A stretch of DNA of 17,442 nucleotides from Clostridiales bacterium (GCA_021199135.1 JAJQIQ010000081.1:6080-23521); one strand, 5' to 3'. Positions 7,397 through 16,303 are shown, counted from the stretch's first letter. Numbers and translations are program-made. Notes: generated by a model not told the origin, from the sequence alone.

Positions 7397-10300
7397 ATGA
7401 GGAAGAGGACGAGATTCATCAGAAAAAACATGAAGAGGGCAGCGTCGGATAGGCGAGGAGGGGCACAGCTTGCGGTTGTGATTTCCGTGCTCGCCGTCAT
7501 CTGCGTCCTGGTGGCGGTCGTCGCAGGCCTGCACCTGCGCAAGGGCTCCGCGCTCTCGACGAGCGAGGCGGACGCCACGGTCGTCAGGGGAGTGCTCGAC
7601 AGTATTGATGAGCTCAAGGCCGTGAAGACGAACCTTGAGGATGACGCTGGGATGGTTGACAATCCGTTCTTCGTCCTCGAGATCGTGCCGTACGAGGAGT
7701 ACGCCGAGATCGGGTACCAGATTGCGGGCTGCGAGCCGATTACGCTCTACCCGACGATAAATTCCGAGCTTCAAGGTGCGGTCAACACGCTTAATATTGC
7801 GACGATCACACCCTACGCAGCGCTGTACTACTTTGGCGACGAGGAGGAGGCATCGAACCCGCTGAGATATTCCTATAAACAACCATATTGGGTATACACC
7901 GATTCTTATTACGGCTACTATGAGCTCGTCGAGGACGGCACGGGCAATTTCATACAGCAGGACGGCGAGATTGTTGCGCAGGAGGGCGGCAATCTTATTT
8001 GGCATACGGTAAACGGCTCCTATGTGCAGGTGGAAGAGGGCACCGGATATTTCACCAAAATAGGCGACGAATTTGATGAGAATTGGAATTGGATTGATGC
8101 GTCGTATGTCCCGTCTGCAGGCGGAGATTATATTTGGCAGAGCACTCTTAAATCCGACGACGTGGGCGAGGATCAGGCCTTCTCTGACTCGCCCGACAAG
8201 GCCGTCTCCTACATCGGTGACCGCATATACACGACGAGGCAGTGCTCCGAGGACGACCCCGTCTATCAGTGCGACTTCTATTCATACGTAAACAACGACA
8301 ATTTCGTCATCGACACGTTGGGTTTGACCGCAGATGAGGCGGCAACATTCTCAATCGTCATAAAGACCATCACGCCGGAGGAGCTGAACGAGACTCCGGA
8401 GTGGGTGGACTATGCGAATTTGATCTCAATCTCCCCGAAGTCGCACAATGCCGGCATGGTTTCGGCGTGGGAGACCTACAATAGGCTCGGCCATGAGGCG
8501 ACGGCCAACAGGACGGACAATTTCTTCGGGAATGACATCTCCTGGGAGGTCGCGATGAAAATCTACGACAAGGCGACCGCGGATGAGAATTATGCGGGTC
8601 TCATGCTCGACGTGGCCTGCTATGACGTTTCGGGGACCATCTCAGATGAGTATGAAAAGACGGTCACGTTCGACATCCTCGACTGGAACCTTGACCCGGC
8701 GTACTACATGCAGGGTGACGATGTGGTGTATTACACCTACAGCACCACCGGATACAAGAACAACGTCTACAAACTGGCCCTCATGCTGATGAGCATGGAC
8801 ACGAGCGTGTTCAAGTCCCTCTATCTCGACGAGGATGGCCCGAAGGGCGTGAACATCTCGAAGGATGCCTCCGAGGACACCGGGTACTACAACATGCAGG
8901 AGGGCGATGCGGCGATCTACTGGACGGCGCAGACGTTCCTGCCTTTGGCGAGCACCGAGAGCTACGAAAATCCCTTCACCGTTTGGAACTCTGAGGAGAT
9001 GTGGGACAGCTACGGGATAAACGGCAACCTGACGAACAACAGCAAAAATGTGTCGTGGATCAAGGACCACGTGTATGTCTACAACGGCGACAACAGCATC
9101 ACCTCGGGCTATCTGTCCGACGGCGGCGCCGTGAATGGAGAGATGAGCGAGTACGCGGACTATCTCGATAGCATAGACAAGAGCGGGAACGGCTCCCCCT
9201 CCGATGCGGTCCGCTTCATCCTTGGCACGCACAAGAGCACGTACCTGACCGGGACGCTCCGCATCTTGGACATCGAGCCGTGCTACGAGAGCGTCGGCGC
9301 CTGGGAGGACGACGACTCCGTCCCGGAGGGCTGGAGGCTCACCGTGGACGACATAAAGAGCATAATTCCGAATTGCAATAAGTCAACCTTAAATATCGAG
9401 ATCACGCACATGACGACGGCGGCCTTCAACGGCACGGCCGACGACCTGAACAGCGAGTACGACCTGATATACATCGGACTGCAGGACGGCGCGTACAACC
9501 TGAACACGAGCGGCACCCAGATCACGCTCGCGGAGGGCGGCAACTCGACCGAGTACCTGCCGAACTGGAACGACAGCAGCCTGGACGGCTTCATCTACTT
9601 CCACACCGGCGACCTCGTGTACGCGAACGACCCGTCCGCAAACTCGAACAGCCAGGGCGGCGGCGGTGAGAAGGGCCAAAACGTCAACTTCCTCTACACC
9701 GATTCGAGCGGCAACATCATAAACGGCCTGGATTACGGGACGGCGTCCCCGAACGAGAACGAGCTCCGCTATTCCGGCAACGACATCACCGAGCTCATGA
9801 AGGAAAAGCTCGACAATTTCGTCGCGGCGGGATACCCCGTCATCGCGGAGAATGAGCTCTACAACTTGAACAAAAGCATCGTGGACGAGAACTCATACAT
9901 CTACAAGTTCGTCTCCTCGGCGAAGAGCTCCGCAAATTCCGTGCTCTACTCGACGGACGACGGCGATGCGATCTTCGAGACGCTCTACAACAACATGGCC
10001 CCGAGCGTGGACTTCACCTCGCTCCCGGCGATATACAATGGCACCGTCTCAAGCGGATACAAGGTCTCAAGCCCGAACTACCTGACCCGGACCGACGACG
10101 GCGTCCAGCTTCCGTTCGCGTTCACCGTGACGGACAGCGACGAGACGCACAGCTACGCCTACAAGATCTTCTACGACCAGAACCAGGACACCAAGTTCTC
10201 GGACGACGAGATAATCTACGAGGGGAGCGCGTTTTCGACGGGCGGCAGCTCAGCTACGGCCAGCCACACCTGCGTGCTCGACGTCTCGACGATCGGCGTC

Positions 10301-12214
10301 ATCCAGTGGAAGATTGAGGTCTACCGCACGGACAACGAGAACATCTGCTGGAGCGAGAATGGAATTTCCGTGGCCTCCCTCCAGGACGGCGCGGACAAGG
10401 AGAACATCTCCGTCCTGCAGCTCATTCCGAACGACGACACGAGCCGCAGCGACTACCTGAACCTCGAGACCAACAGCTCGTTCAAGAAATATTTCGACGA
10501 GCTGAACGAGTACACGATAAGCGTCGACGCGATGCTCCTCGACGACTACAACAAGCTCTTCTCGACCACCACGGAGGAGGACGAGGACGGCAACGAGGTC
10601 ACCGTGGACTCGGGCTACGTGTTCTCTTACGACACGAACGAGGACGGCACGGTCAAGGATTCGAATATCGACGAAAATAACAGCGTCGACATGCTCTACA
10701 AGAAGTACGACATGATCATCATCGGCTTCGGCGACGCGTACGGCGGCGTGGACCTCACGAACGACGACGGCGAGGTCGACTTCATCAAATATTGGATCGC
10801 CAAGGGCAAAGGTATTTTGTTTACTCATGATTTAACTTCTCTGAACAACAATACCACGGGCAACACCAGCTTTGGCTTCACGGCGAACACCCAGCTGCGC
10901 GACGTCATGGACATGAACCGCTACGGCGCGGTCAGCATGTACTCGAGCGCCATAGCCTCGATCATGAACTACCAGGGCCTGAACAGCCAGGCATACAGCA
11001 CCGTGACCGACATAAGCGGGAACCTGCTCGGCGAGATTCAGGGATTCAGCTATTACGGCATCAAGCGCCTCGCGGCGAACAGCTCCGCGAACACCAATGC
11101 GGGCTATACGATGCCATACCGCTACCTCGTCACGAACCCGTGGGGCGTTTCGGTATCCTCGAAGAGCGCGGCGACTGGCTTCGACGAGGACGACGACCTG
11201 ACCACGAAGGCCACCATGCTCAACGCCGGCCAGATCACGAGCTACCCGTTCGCGATCGACGAGGAGATCAATGTGGCGTCGACGCACGGCCAGTACTACG
11301 AGCTCAACATGGAGGACCCGGAGCTTACCGTCTGGTACTGCCTCGGGAACGACGGCCTCGCGCAGGCGCGCTCATCCGGCGACAAGACGGGTACGGCGAT
11401 GACCTACGGCGTCTCACCGAACGACGCCTCAAACAACTACTACATCTACAGTAAGTCGAATGTCTTCTACTCCGGCGTCGGCCACACGACCGTGACCGAG
11501 GACGGCGAGGGGGACATGGAGATTAGGCTCCTTATAAACACGATCATCGCGGCGTACCGCGCGACCTACCAGCCGCCGGTTGTCATCATCGACAACGACG
11601 AGGACAACAGCACCGCGGACGAGGTCCAGACGACGGCGGCGATCAGCAGCCATAAGACGAGCTATGAGTACTTCTACGACCTCGACGCTACCGACGCGAC
11701 GGCGTTCGAGAAGACCGAGAGTGGCACTTTCCAGTCCACCACGATGGCGGACTACAACGACCAGTACGCGAAGGTCTACTTCACGCCGACCGAGCTGAAC
11801 GGGGCGACGACGACGCTCACGCTCGCGATATACTGCGCCGAGTACGATGGGCCGGACCCGGAGGACTACGAGGGGGACGACGACCCGGTATTCGACTTTG
11901 ACAACTGGGTTCTCTACAATTACACCGACTCGAATGCGAGCATAAGCGGAGGGTATTTCCAGACCATCTACGACGCGGACACGGGCAGCGCGATCAAGGC
12001 CCAGATGACCACGGCAGAAGAGGGCGGGACGGAGTACACCTTCACCGGCATCAAGCAGGGACATCAGTACTACATGTACGTCCCGAAGTCCATGCTCATC
12101 AAGTGCGAGGACATCATATTCAGGATCAACAGCAACAAGGCGGACGGCTACGGCCACACCTGCCTGACGATCGAGGCGGACGACACAGACGTGCCGCTGT
12201 TCATCCTGAATTAA
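7397..12214 (+). CDS. Giant DUF5057-like surface protein A (1605 aa), pilus-operon linked
   Basis: Function unknown. Order of parts: basic N-terminus (1-22), hydrophobic helix (~23-45) after Gly-Gly, the conserved block NPFFVLEIVPYEEYAEIGYQ (89-108) with GCEP just after, a ~35-residue module present twice (174-204 and 209-249), then a conserved region to ~600. A first Rossmann/GATase1-like module starts LRILDIEPCY (621) and contains YDLIYIGLQDGAYNLN (688). An Ig-like beta domain (~870-995) holds an EF-hand-type loop DQNQDTKFSDDE (927-938). A second Rossmann module starts ISVLQLIPN (1004) with YDMIIIGFGDAYGG (1104) and GKGILFTHD. The C-terminal region has STHGQ, WYCLGN, YGVSPNDASNNYY and YMYVPKSML motifs. 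There is no sortase signal or C-terminal anchor. The Cys residues in GCEP, EPCY and WYCLGN recur in the next gene. The DUF5057 link is from memory. It follows the J/W-like pilin by 83 bases. Confidence 0.75.
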   Translation: MRKRTRFIRKNMKRAASDRRGGAQLAVVISVLAVICVLVAVVAGLHLRKGSALSTSEADATVVRGVLDSIDELKAVKTNLEDDAGMVDNPFFVLEIVPYEEYAEIGYQIAGCEPITLYPTINSELQGAVNTLNIATITPYAALYYFGDEEEASNPLRYSYKQPYWVYTDSYYGYYELVEDGTGNFIQQDGEIVAQEGGNLIWHTVNGSYVQVEEGTGYFTKIGDEFDENWNWIDASYVPSAGGDYIWQSTLKSDDVGEDQAFSDSPDKAVSYIGDRIYTTRQCSEDDPVYQCDFYSYVNNDNFVIDTLGLTADEAATFSIVIKTITPEELNETPEWVDYANLISISPKSHNAGMVSAWETYNRLGHEATANRTDNFFGNDISWEVAMKIYDKATADENYAGLMLDVACYDVSGTISDEYEKTVTFDILDWNLDPAYYMQGDDVVYYTYSTTGYKNNVYKLALMLMSMDTSVFKSLYLDEDGPKGVNISKDASEDTGYYNMQEGDAAIYWTAQTFLPLASTESYENPFTVWNSEEMWDSYGINGNLTNNSKNVSWIKDHVYVYNGDNSITSGYLSDGGAVNGEMSEYADYLDSIDKSGNGSPSDAVRFILGTHKSTYLTGTLRILDIEPCYESVGAWEDDDSVPEGWRLTVDDIKSIIPNCNKSTLNIEITHMTTAAFNGTADDLNSEYDLIYIGLQDGAYNLNTSGTQITLAEGGNSTEYLPNWNDSSLDGFIYFHTGDLVYANDPSANSNSQGGGGEKGQNVNFLYTDSSGNIINGLDYGTASPNENELRYSGNDITELMKEKLDNFVAAGYPVIAENELYNLNKSIVDENSYIYKFVSSAKSSANSVLYSTDDGDAIFETLYNNMAPSVDFTSLPAIYNGTVSSGYKVSSPNYLTRTDDGVQLPFAFTVTDSDETHSYAYKIFYDQNQDTKFSDDEIIYEGSAFSTGGSSATASHTCVLDVSTIGVIQWKIEVYRTDNENICWSENGISVASLQDGADKENISVLQLIPNDDTSRSDYLNLETNSSFKKYFDELNEYTISVDAMLLDDYNKLFSTTTEEDEDGNEVTVDSGYVFSYDTNEDGTVKDSNIDENNSVDMLYKKYDMIIIGFGDAYGGVDLTNDDGEVDFIKYWIAKGKGILFTHDLTSLNNNTTGNTSFGFTANTQLRDVMDMNRYGAVSMYSSAIASIMNYQGLNSQAYSTVTDISGNLLGEIQGFSYYGIKRLAANSSANTNAGYTMPYRYLVTNPWGVSVSSKSAATGFDEDDDLTTKATMLNAGQITSYPFAIDEEINVASTHGQYYELNMEDPELTVWYCLGNDGLAQARSSGDKTGTAMTYGVSPNDASNNYYIYSKSNVFYSGVGHTTVTEDGEGDMEIRLLINTIIAAYRATYQPPVVIIDNDEDNSTADEVQTTAAISSHKTSYEYFYDLDATDATAFEKTESGTFQSTTMADYNDQYAKVYFTPTELNGATTTLTLAIYCAEYDGPDPEDYEGDDDPVFDFDNWVLYNYTDSNASISGGYFQTIYDADTGSAIKAQMTTAEEGGTEYTFTGIKQGHQYYMYVPKSMLIKCEDIIFRINSNKADGYGHTCLTIEADDTDVPLFILN
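7916..8143 (+). repeat. Tandem duplication of a ~35-40 residue module inside protein A
   Basis: Residues 174-204 (YYELVEDGTGNF...NLIWHT) and 209-249 (YVQVEEGTGYF...DYIWQS) share the pattern Y-x-x-V-E-x-G-T-G-x-F ... G-G-x-x-I-W. Protein B has only one copy (nucleotides 12822-12923, YYERVASGEGTF...NIIWHTV). The DNA here is more AT-rich than the surrounding gene. Confidence 0.65.
10003..10380 (+). other. Ig-like domain with EF-hand-type loop, unique to protein A
   Basis: This part of protein A encodes beta strands typical of an extracellular Ig-like domain (PFAFTVTDSDETHSYAYKIF, WKIEVYRTD). It contains the loop D-x-N-x-D-x-K-x-S-x-x-E at residues 927-938, matching the 12-residue calcium-binding EF-hand spacing. 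In paralogue B the same position holds a short Ser/Gly/Asp linker (SGSSDGSADSGKAGNSEG), so the domain was gained or lost as a unit between the two Rossmann modules. Confidence 0.55.
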
Positions 12215-12290
12215 AGAAGAGAAACACGCTACATACAGGCAAACGGAACCATGAAACTCTGTCACTGGATACCAGGGAGGGAAGATTTCA

Positions 12291-15200
12291 ATGAGAAAAT
12301 GGACAAGGTTCATAAACAGGAGAAACGCGGTGCAGGCCGTTGCGGGATACGGGAGGGCTGAGATCAAAATCATAGCCTCCGTATTTGCAATCCTCTGCGC
12401 CCTCGTGGTCTGCATCGGCTTCCTGCACGTGCAGCAGGCCGAAGCCCAGATTGTCGGCACTTCGAATTCGACGGTTGTGAGGGGCGTGGTCGACAACCTG
12501 AGCGATTTCTCGAAAGATAAGAATGCAGAGCTCGGCACGGCGGCGAACCCGTTCGTGATCGTTGAGATCGTGCCTTACGAAGAGTATGCTGAGATTGGTT
12601 ACCTTATCGGTGGGTGCGAGCCGGTGGACATGGTTGCAGCGTTGAACGACAATAATTACCAGTATAGTACACCAGCGATACGGGTAGGCACTTATGGGAG
12701 CGACGATTACATAGGCCTCTGGTCGAACAGCTGTGAATCATATTTCTTCTCCGATGAGCCGGAATACACTAAATATACTTATGCATACGGGAGCACAAAA
12801 AGCGTAGGGACTTCGGTCGACGGATATTACGAGCGCGTGGCCTCCGGCGAGGGGACATTCACACAGGACATCTATGGGAGTTTCACAAAGACTTCAAACG
12901 GAAACATCATCTGGCATACCGTAAACGAGGACGAGAAGCTGCTCTATCCTGAGTGGACATTCAATGACAGCACGAAGATTCTGAGCAGCGTCGGGGATCG
13001 CATGTACACCCAGAGGACGGTTACCTCGAGCGATACGTGCAAATCTGTGGGATGGATCAGCTACTACAGAAACTCAGAGCACTTCCTCACGGATACGCTG
13101 TGCCTGTCAGACAGTGAGATAGAAAACTATTCGATTGTCGTAAAAACCATAACAGCGGCTGAACTCAACGAGAATCAGGGCTGGATCGATGTCGCGAACC
13201 TGTTTTATCTCCACAGGACTGCGCCGAATGGGGACAGTTCTGGGACTTATACGAGTCTGTGGAAGACTTATAATCGCCTTGGCCATAGCTCAAGCGCGAC
13301 AAGCTATACGGACACCTTCGAGGGCAGCCGCGACCTGAGCTGGAGCACCACCATGAAGCTGTTTTATAAGATAACGGCAGATACGGACTTCGCTCCCATA
13401 ATGTGGCCAATGAACGTCTATATGCACGGGGCTGCGCCCGATGAGTGGCTCGACAGCGTCACTTTCGATATCATGGACTGGGATTTGGAGTCGTCAGGTG
13501 TCAGCACGAACACAGAGGGAAGCTGCAACAACGTGTTCAAGCTCGCAGTCATGACTATGACTATGGATACGAATTTGTTCAAGCAGCTATATCTGGACGG
13601 CAGCACGTGCTGGATCGATAACAACGGACTCGATCTGCTCCAGAAAAATTCATACGAGAGCGGCGGGCTCGCGGATGCAAATGCGGCGAATTACTGGACC
13701 ATGTACACATTCCTGCTCTCGCCGGAATACCTGTGGTATCCATCAGAGCATGGCTACGATAGTTGGTTCGGTTACTGGAATTCCGATGAGGCATGGGAGA
13801 ATTACAGAATCTACGGAAGCATGGAAAGGTATGATCCATACATAAAGGGACATGTTTTCAGTTTTGGCAACCAGTCGATGCTAAGCCAGTACACGCAGGA
13901 TGTCATGTCCAAAGATGACACCGATATTTACTGGGATGATTTCAGGGATTACATGGACGACTACGATGAGGGATGGACATCCGCAAGCTTCGGCGATGCC
14001 GTCCGCTACATCCTCGGACTCACAAAATCCGGTTCGCTCCGCGTACTCGACGTCGAGCCCTGCTATGATGGAACCGACGCTTGGAGCAGTTCAGAAAACG
14101 GCTGGCTCCTCACCGAGGACGACATAAAGACTATAATTCCGAATGCCTCGAAAAATTATAAGACGATTGAGATCACGCATATGACGACGGCTGCGTTCAA
14201 CGGCCTGGCGAGCGACATAATCGAGGATTACGACCTGATTTACCTCGGCTTGCAGGACGGCGGCTACAACCTGAACACAGGCGGGAGCAAAATCACGCTC
14301 GCGGAGGGCGATGGCACCAGCGAGTACCTCCCAGACTGGAACGACAACAGCATGGACGGCCTCATCTACTTCAGCACCGGCGACGCGGCGGTGGGCAGCA
14401 TCCGCTTCCCGTCGAACGACATAACGGCGCTCAAGAAGGCGAAGCTCCAGAGCTTCCTGAATGCGGGCCATCCTATCATAGCGGAGAATGTGCTCTATGA
14501 CTTGAATAGCAGCGTCATTGACAAGAGCTCCAATATGTATTCGTTCGTGGCTGAGAATGTAGGGAATTCAACACTCTACAGCACGGACGATGGAACTGAC
14601 ATCTTCAATGCGCTTAAAGCGTACTCCGGCTCGAGCGATGGGTCAGCTGATTCGGGAAAAGCCGGAAACAGCGAGGGTATTGCCGTCCTGCAGCTGCTTC
14701 CGAATACCGGGTCAAGCTTTAAGCTCAGCAGCAATTCGGACTTTATGAGCTATCTCAATAGTGTGAGCGACTACAATATCTCCATCGACACCATGACGCT
14801 GGCCGAGTTCGGAGATCTCCTCGCCACGGACGAGGAAGAGGAAGAGGAGGACGGAGAAGAGAACAAGACCTCAGAGATTGAGACACCGTCCGAGGAGGAG
14901 GAGCTCTACCTCACGTACGACTTGATCATCTTGGGATTTGGCGAGAATTACGACGGGTCATATATCTCGGAAAATGAGACCGTCTCGAACTTCATCAACT
15001 ATTGGGCCGAGAGCGGGAAGGGCATCATATTCACGCACGACTTCACGGACACGGACTACACGGATTTCCGCGATGTCATGGTCATGGACCGCGAGACGTC
15101 GGATGGCCTCGGCTACACCTACGACCTGACGAGGCAGCGCGGCAGCACCGGCGGCTCATATGAGATGCCTTACAGCCACCTCGTCAGCAGTACGTCAAAC

Positions 15201-16166
15201 GGCTTTGGCTCCGGCGAGAGCTATACCACGAAGATCACCAGGCTAAACCATACGAGCGAGTATGACGTGACGAACTATCCGTACGTCATCGACGAGACCA
15301 TAACCGTGGGTTCGACGCACGGCCAGAACTTCGAGCTCGACATGGAGGATCCGGACCTCGTAGTATGGTATTGCCTCGGAAATGGCGGCGACGGCGGCGT
15401 GACCTACGGCGTGTCCCCGAACGATGCGTCAAACAACTACTACCTCTACAGCGAGGGCAACGTCTTCTACACCGGCGTCGGCTGCTCGACCTTGAGCAGC
15501 GCGATGGAGGAGAAGCTCCTCGTGAACACGATCGTGGCTGCGTACCGCGCGTCCTACACTCCGTATGTCACGATTGAAAACGACGCGGCCAACAGCACCG
15601 ACAACGAGGTTCAGACCACGACTTCGCTCATGAGCCATAGGCACGTGTCCGAGTACCATTACCTCCTGGAGGCGAACGACGCGACGGCATATGCCTACAG
15701 CGACGGCTCGTTTGTGGCGGACGACGATGCCGACTTCGACGACCAGTACGTCAAGGTTTACTTTACGCCGCAAGAGTTCAACGACAAGAATCCGACGCTT
15801 GAGCTGTCGATCTACACCGTCAGGTACTCAGCGCCAGACGATGAGTCGGAAGACTCGGATTCCAACCCGATGTACGATTACAAGAACTGGTCGCTCTACC
15901 AATACAGCGACACGGACGCGAGCTTGGACGGAGGGTGTTTCGGGAGGATTTACGTTGCCTCGACAGGAGCGTCATTCACCGCGACAAATGGCGTCTTCAG
16001 CGGCGTCGTGAAGGGTCAGACATACTACATGTACGTCCCGAAGTCAATGCTCTCGAGCTGCGACAACATCATGTTTGAGCTCGGCTGCGCCGAGAACACG
16101 GGCGCGGGCCACACCCGCCTCAACGTCGACGCTTCCGGCAAGAACGTCCTGTTCATGCTCGACTAA
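12291..16166 (+). CDS. Giant DUF5057-like surface protein B (1291 aa), paralogue of A
   Basis: Function unknown. It is a tandem paralogue of the preceding gene along its whole length. It has a basic N-terminus (1-22), hydrophobic helix (~25-45) and AEA (50-52), which could be a signal peptidase I site. The conserved block NPFVIVEIVPYEEYAEIGYL lies at 86-105 with GCEPV after it. One copy of the ~35-residue module ends in NIIWHTV, with W208. The first Rossmann/GATase1-like module has LRVLDVEPCYDG (583) and YDLIYLGLQDGGYNLN (647). A short linker replaces the Ig-like domain of A. The second module has IAVLQLLPN, a Glu-rich insert (TDEEEEEEDGEEN), YDLIILGFGENYDG (876) and GKGIIFTHDFT (909). The C-terminal region has STHGQ, WYCLGN, YGVSPNDASNNYY and YMYVPKSML. 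Unlike A, its hydrophobic segment is preceded by charged AEIK, so it looks less like a prepilin. It is the last gene before the terminator. The ATG at 12291 follows GGGAGGGA at about 12275-12282. Confidence 0.75.
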   Translation: MRKWTRFINRRNAVQAVAGYGRAEIKIIASVFAILCALVVCIGFLHVQQAEAQIVGTSNSTVVRGVVDNLSDFSKDKNAELGTAANPFVIVEIVPYEEYAEIGYLIGGCEPVDMVAALNDNNYQYSTPAIRVGTYGSDDYIGLWSNSCESYFFSDEPEYTKYTYAYGSTKSVGTSVDGYYERVASGEGTFTQDIYGSFTKTSNGNIIWHTVNEDEKLLYPEWTFNDSTKILSSVGDRMYTQRTVTSSDTCKSVGWISYYRNSEHFLTDTLCLSDSEIENYSIVVKTITAAELNENQGWIDVANLFYLHRTAPNGDSSGTYTSLWKTYNRLGHSSSATSYTDTFEGSRDLSWSTTMKLFYKITADTDFAPIMWPMNVYMHGAAPDEWLDSVTFDIMDWDLESSGVSTNTEGSCNNVFKLAVMTMTMDTNLFKQLYLDGSTCWIDNNGLDLLQKNSYESGGLADANAANYWTMYTFLLSPEYLWYPSEHGYDSWFGYWNSDEAWENYRIYGSMERYDPYIKGHVFSFGNQSMLSQYTQDVMSKDDTDIYWDDFRDYMDDYDEGWTSASFGDAVRYILGLTKSGSLRVLDVEPCYDGTDAWSSSENGWLLTEDDIKTIIPNASKNYKTIEITHMTTAAFNGLASDIIEDYDLIYLGLQDGGYNLNTGGSKITLAEGDGTSEYLPDWNDNSMDGLIYFSTGDAAVGSIRFPSNDITALKKAKLQSFLNAGHPIIAENVLYDLNSSVIDKSSNMYSFVAENVGNSTLYSTDDGTDIFNALKAYSGSSDGSADSGKAGNSEGIAVLQLLPNTGSSFKLSSNSDFMSYLNSVSDYNISIDTMTLAEFGDLLATDEEEEEEDGEENKTSEIETPSEEEELYLTYDLIILGFGENYDGSYISENETVSNFINYWAESGKGIIFTHDFTDTDYTDFRDVMVMDRETSDGLGYTYDLTRQRGSTGGSYEMPYSHLVSSTSNGFGSGESYTTKITRLNHTSEYDVTNYPYVIDETITVGSTHGQNFELDMEDPDLVVWYCLGNGGDGGVTYGVSPNDASNNYYLYSEGNVFYTGVGCSTLSSAMEEKLLVNTIVAAYRASYTPYVTIENDAANSTDNEVQTTTSLMSHRHVSEYHYLLEANDATAYAYSDGSFVADDDADFDDQYVKVYFTPQEFNDKNPTLELSIYTVRYSAPDDESEDSDSNPMYDYKNWSLYQYSDTDASLDGGCFGRIYVASTGASFTATNGVFSGVVKGQTYYMYVPKSMLSSCDNIMFELGCAENTGAGHTRLNVDASGKNVLFMLD

Positions 16167-16198
16167 ATTTGCGGCATTGCAGCTTTGCGCCGAAACTT

Positions 16199-16210
16199 AA
16201 ATCATGATTT
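16199..16210. repeat. Perfect 12-base palindrome AAATCATGATTT
   Basis: A perfect palindrome just upstream of the terminator stem. Its left flank, GAAACTTAAATCAT (16192-16205), is close to the reverse complement of AGGATTTAAGTTTC at 6024-6037, upstream of a prepilin gene. It may be chance in AT-rich spacer or a protein binding site. Confidence 0.4.
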
Positions 16211-16217
16211 GACATCT

Positions 16218-16250
16218 GGCGGCCCGGAACTCCCTGGGCCGCCATTTTAT
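16218..16250 (+). terminator. Rho-independent terminator closing the pilus operon
   Basis: GGCGGCCC (16218-16225) pairs with GGGCCGCC (16236-16243), extendable by the flanking T-A pair, around a 10-base loop, and is followed by ATTTTAT. It lies 52 bases after the stop of protein B and before the next promoter, so it separates the pilus operon from gltX. Confidence 0.88.
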
Positions 16251-16274
16251 GTTGCGCCCGCTCGAAACTTCCTC

Positions 16275-16303
16275 TTGCAATTCCCCCGCCGGGATGGTAC
16301 AAT
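16275..16303 (+). promoter_or_regulatory. Sigma-A promoter for gltX with extended -10
   Basis: TTGCAA (16275-16280), a 17-base spacer and TACAAT (16298-16303), with TG at 16295-16296 giving an extended -10. Predicted transcription starts near 16310, leaving a leader of about 150 bases before gltX. Confidence 0.78.

Noticed and set aside
11429..12538. Long minus-strand open frame (369 codons) opposite the end of protein A
   Set aside because: It is a mirror of GC-rich codon use on the + strand, rich in Arg and Val, crosses the gap between A and B, and the + frame has clear homology to its paralogue.
16080..16166. Sortase or other cell-wall anchor at the end of protein B (and of A)
   Set aside because: Both proteins end shortly after a compact beta region (VLFMLD and PLFILN) with no LPxTG-type motif, hydrophobic helix or basic tail.
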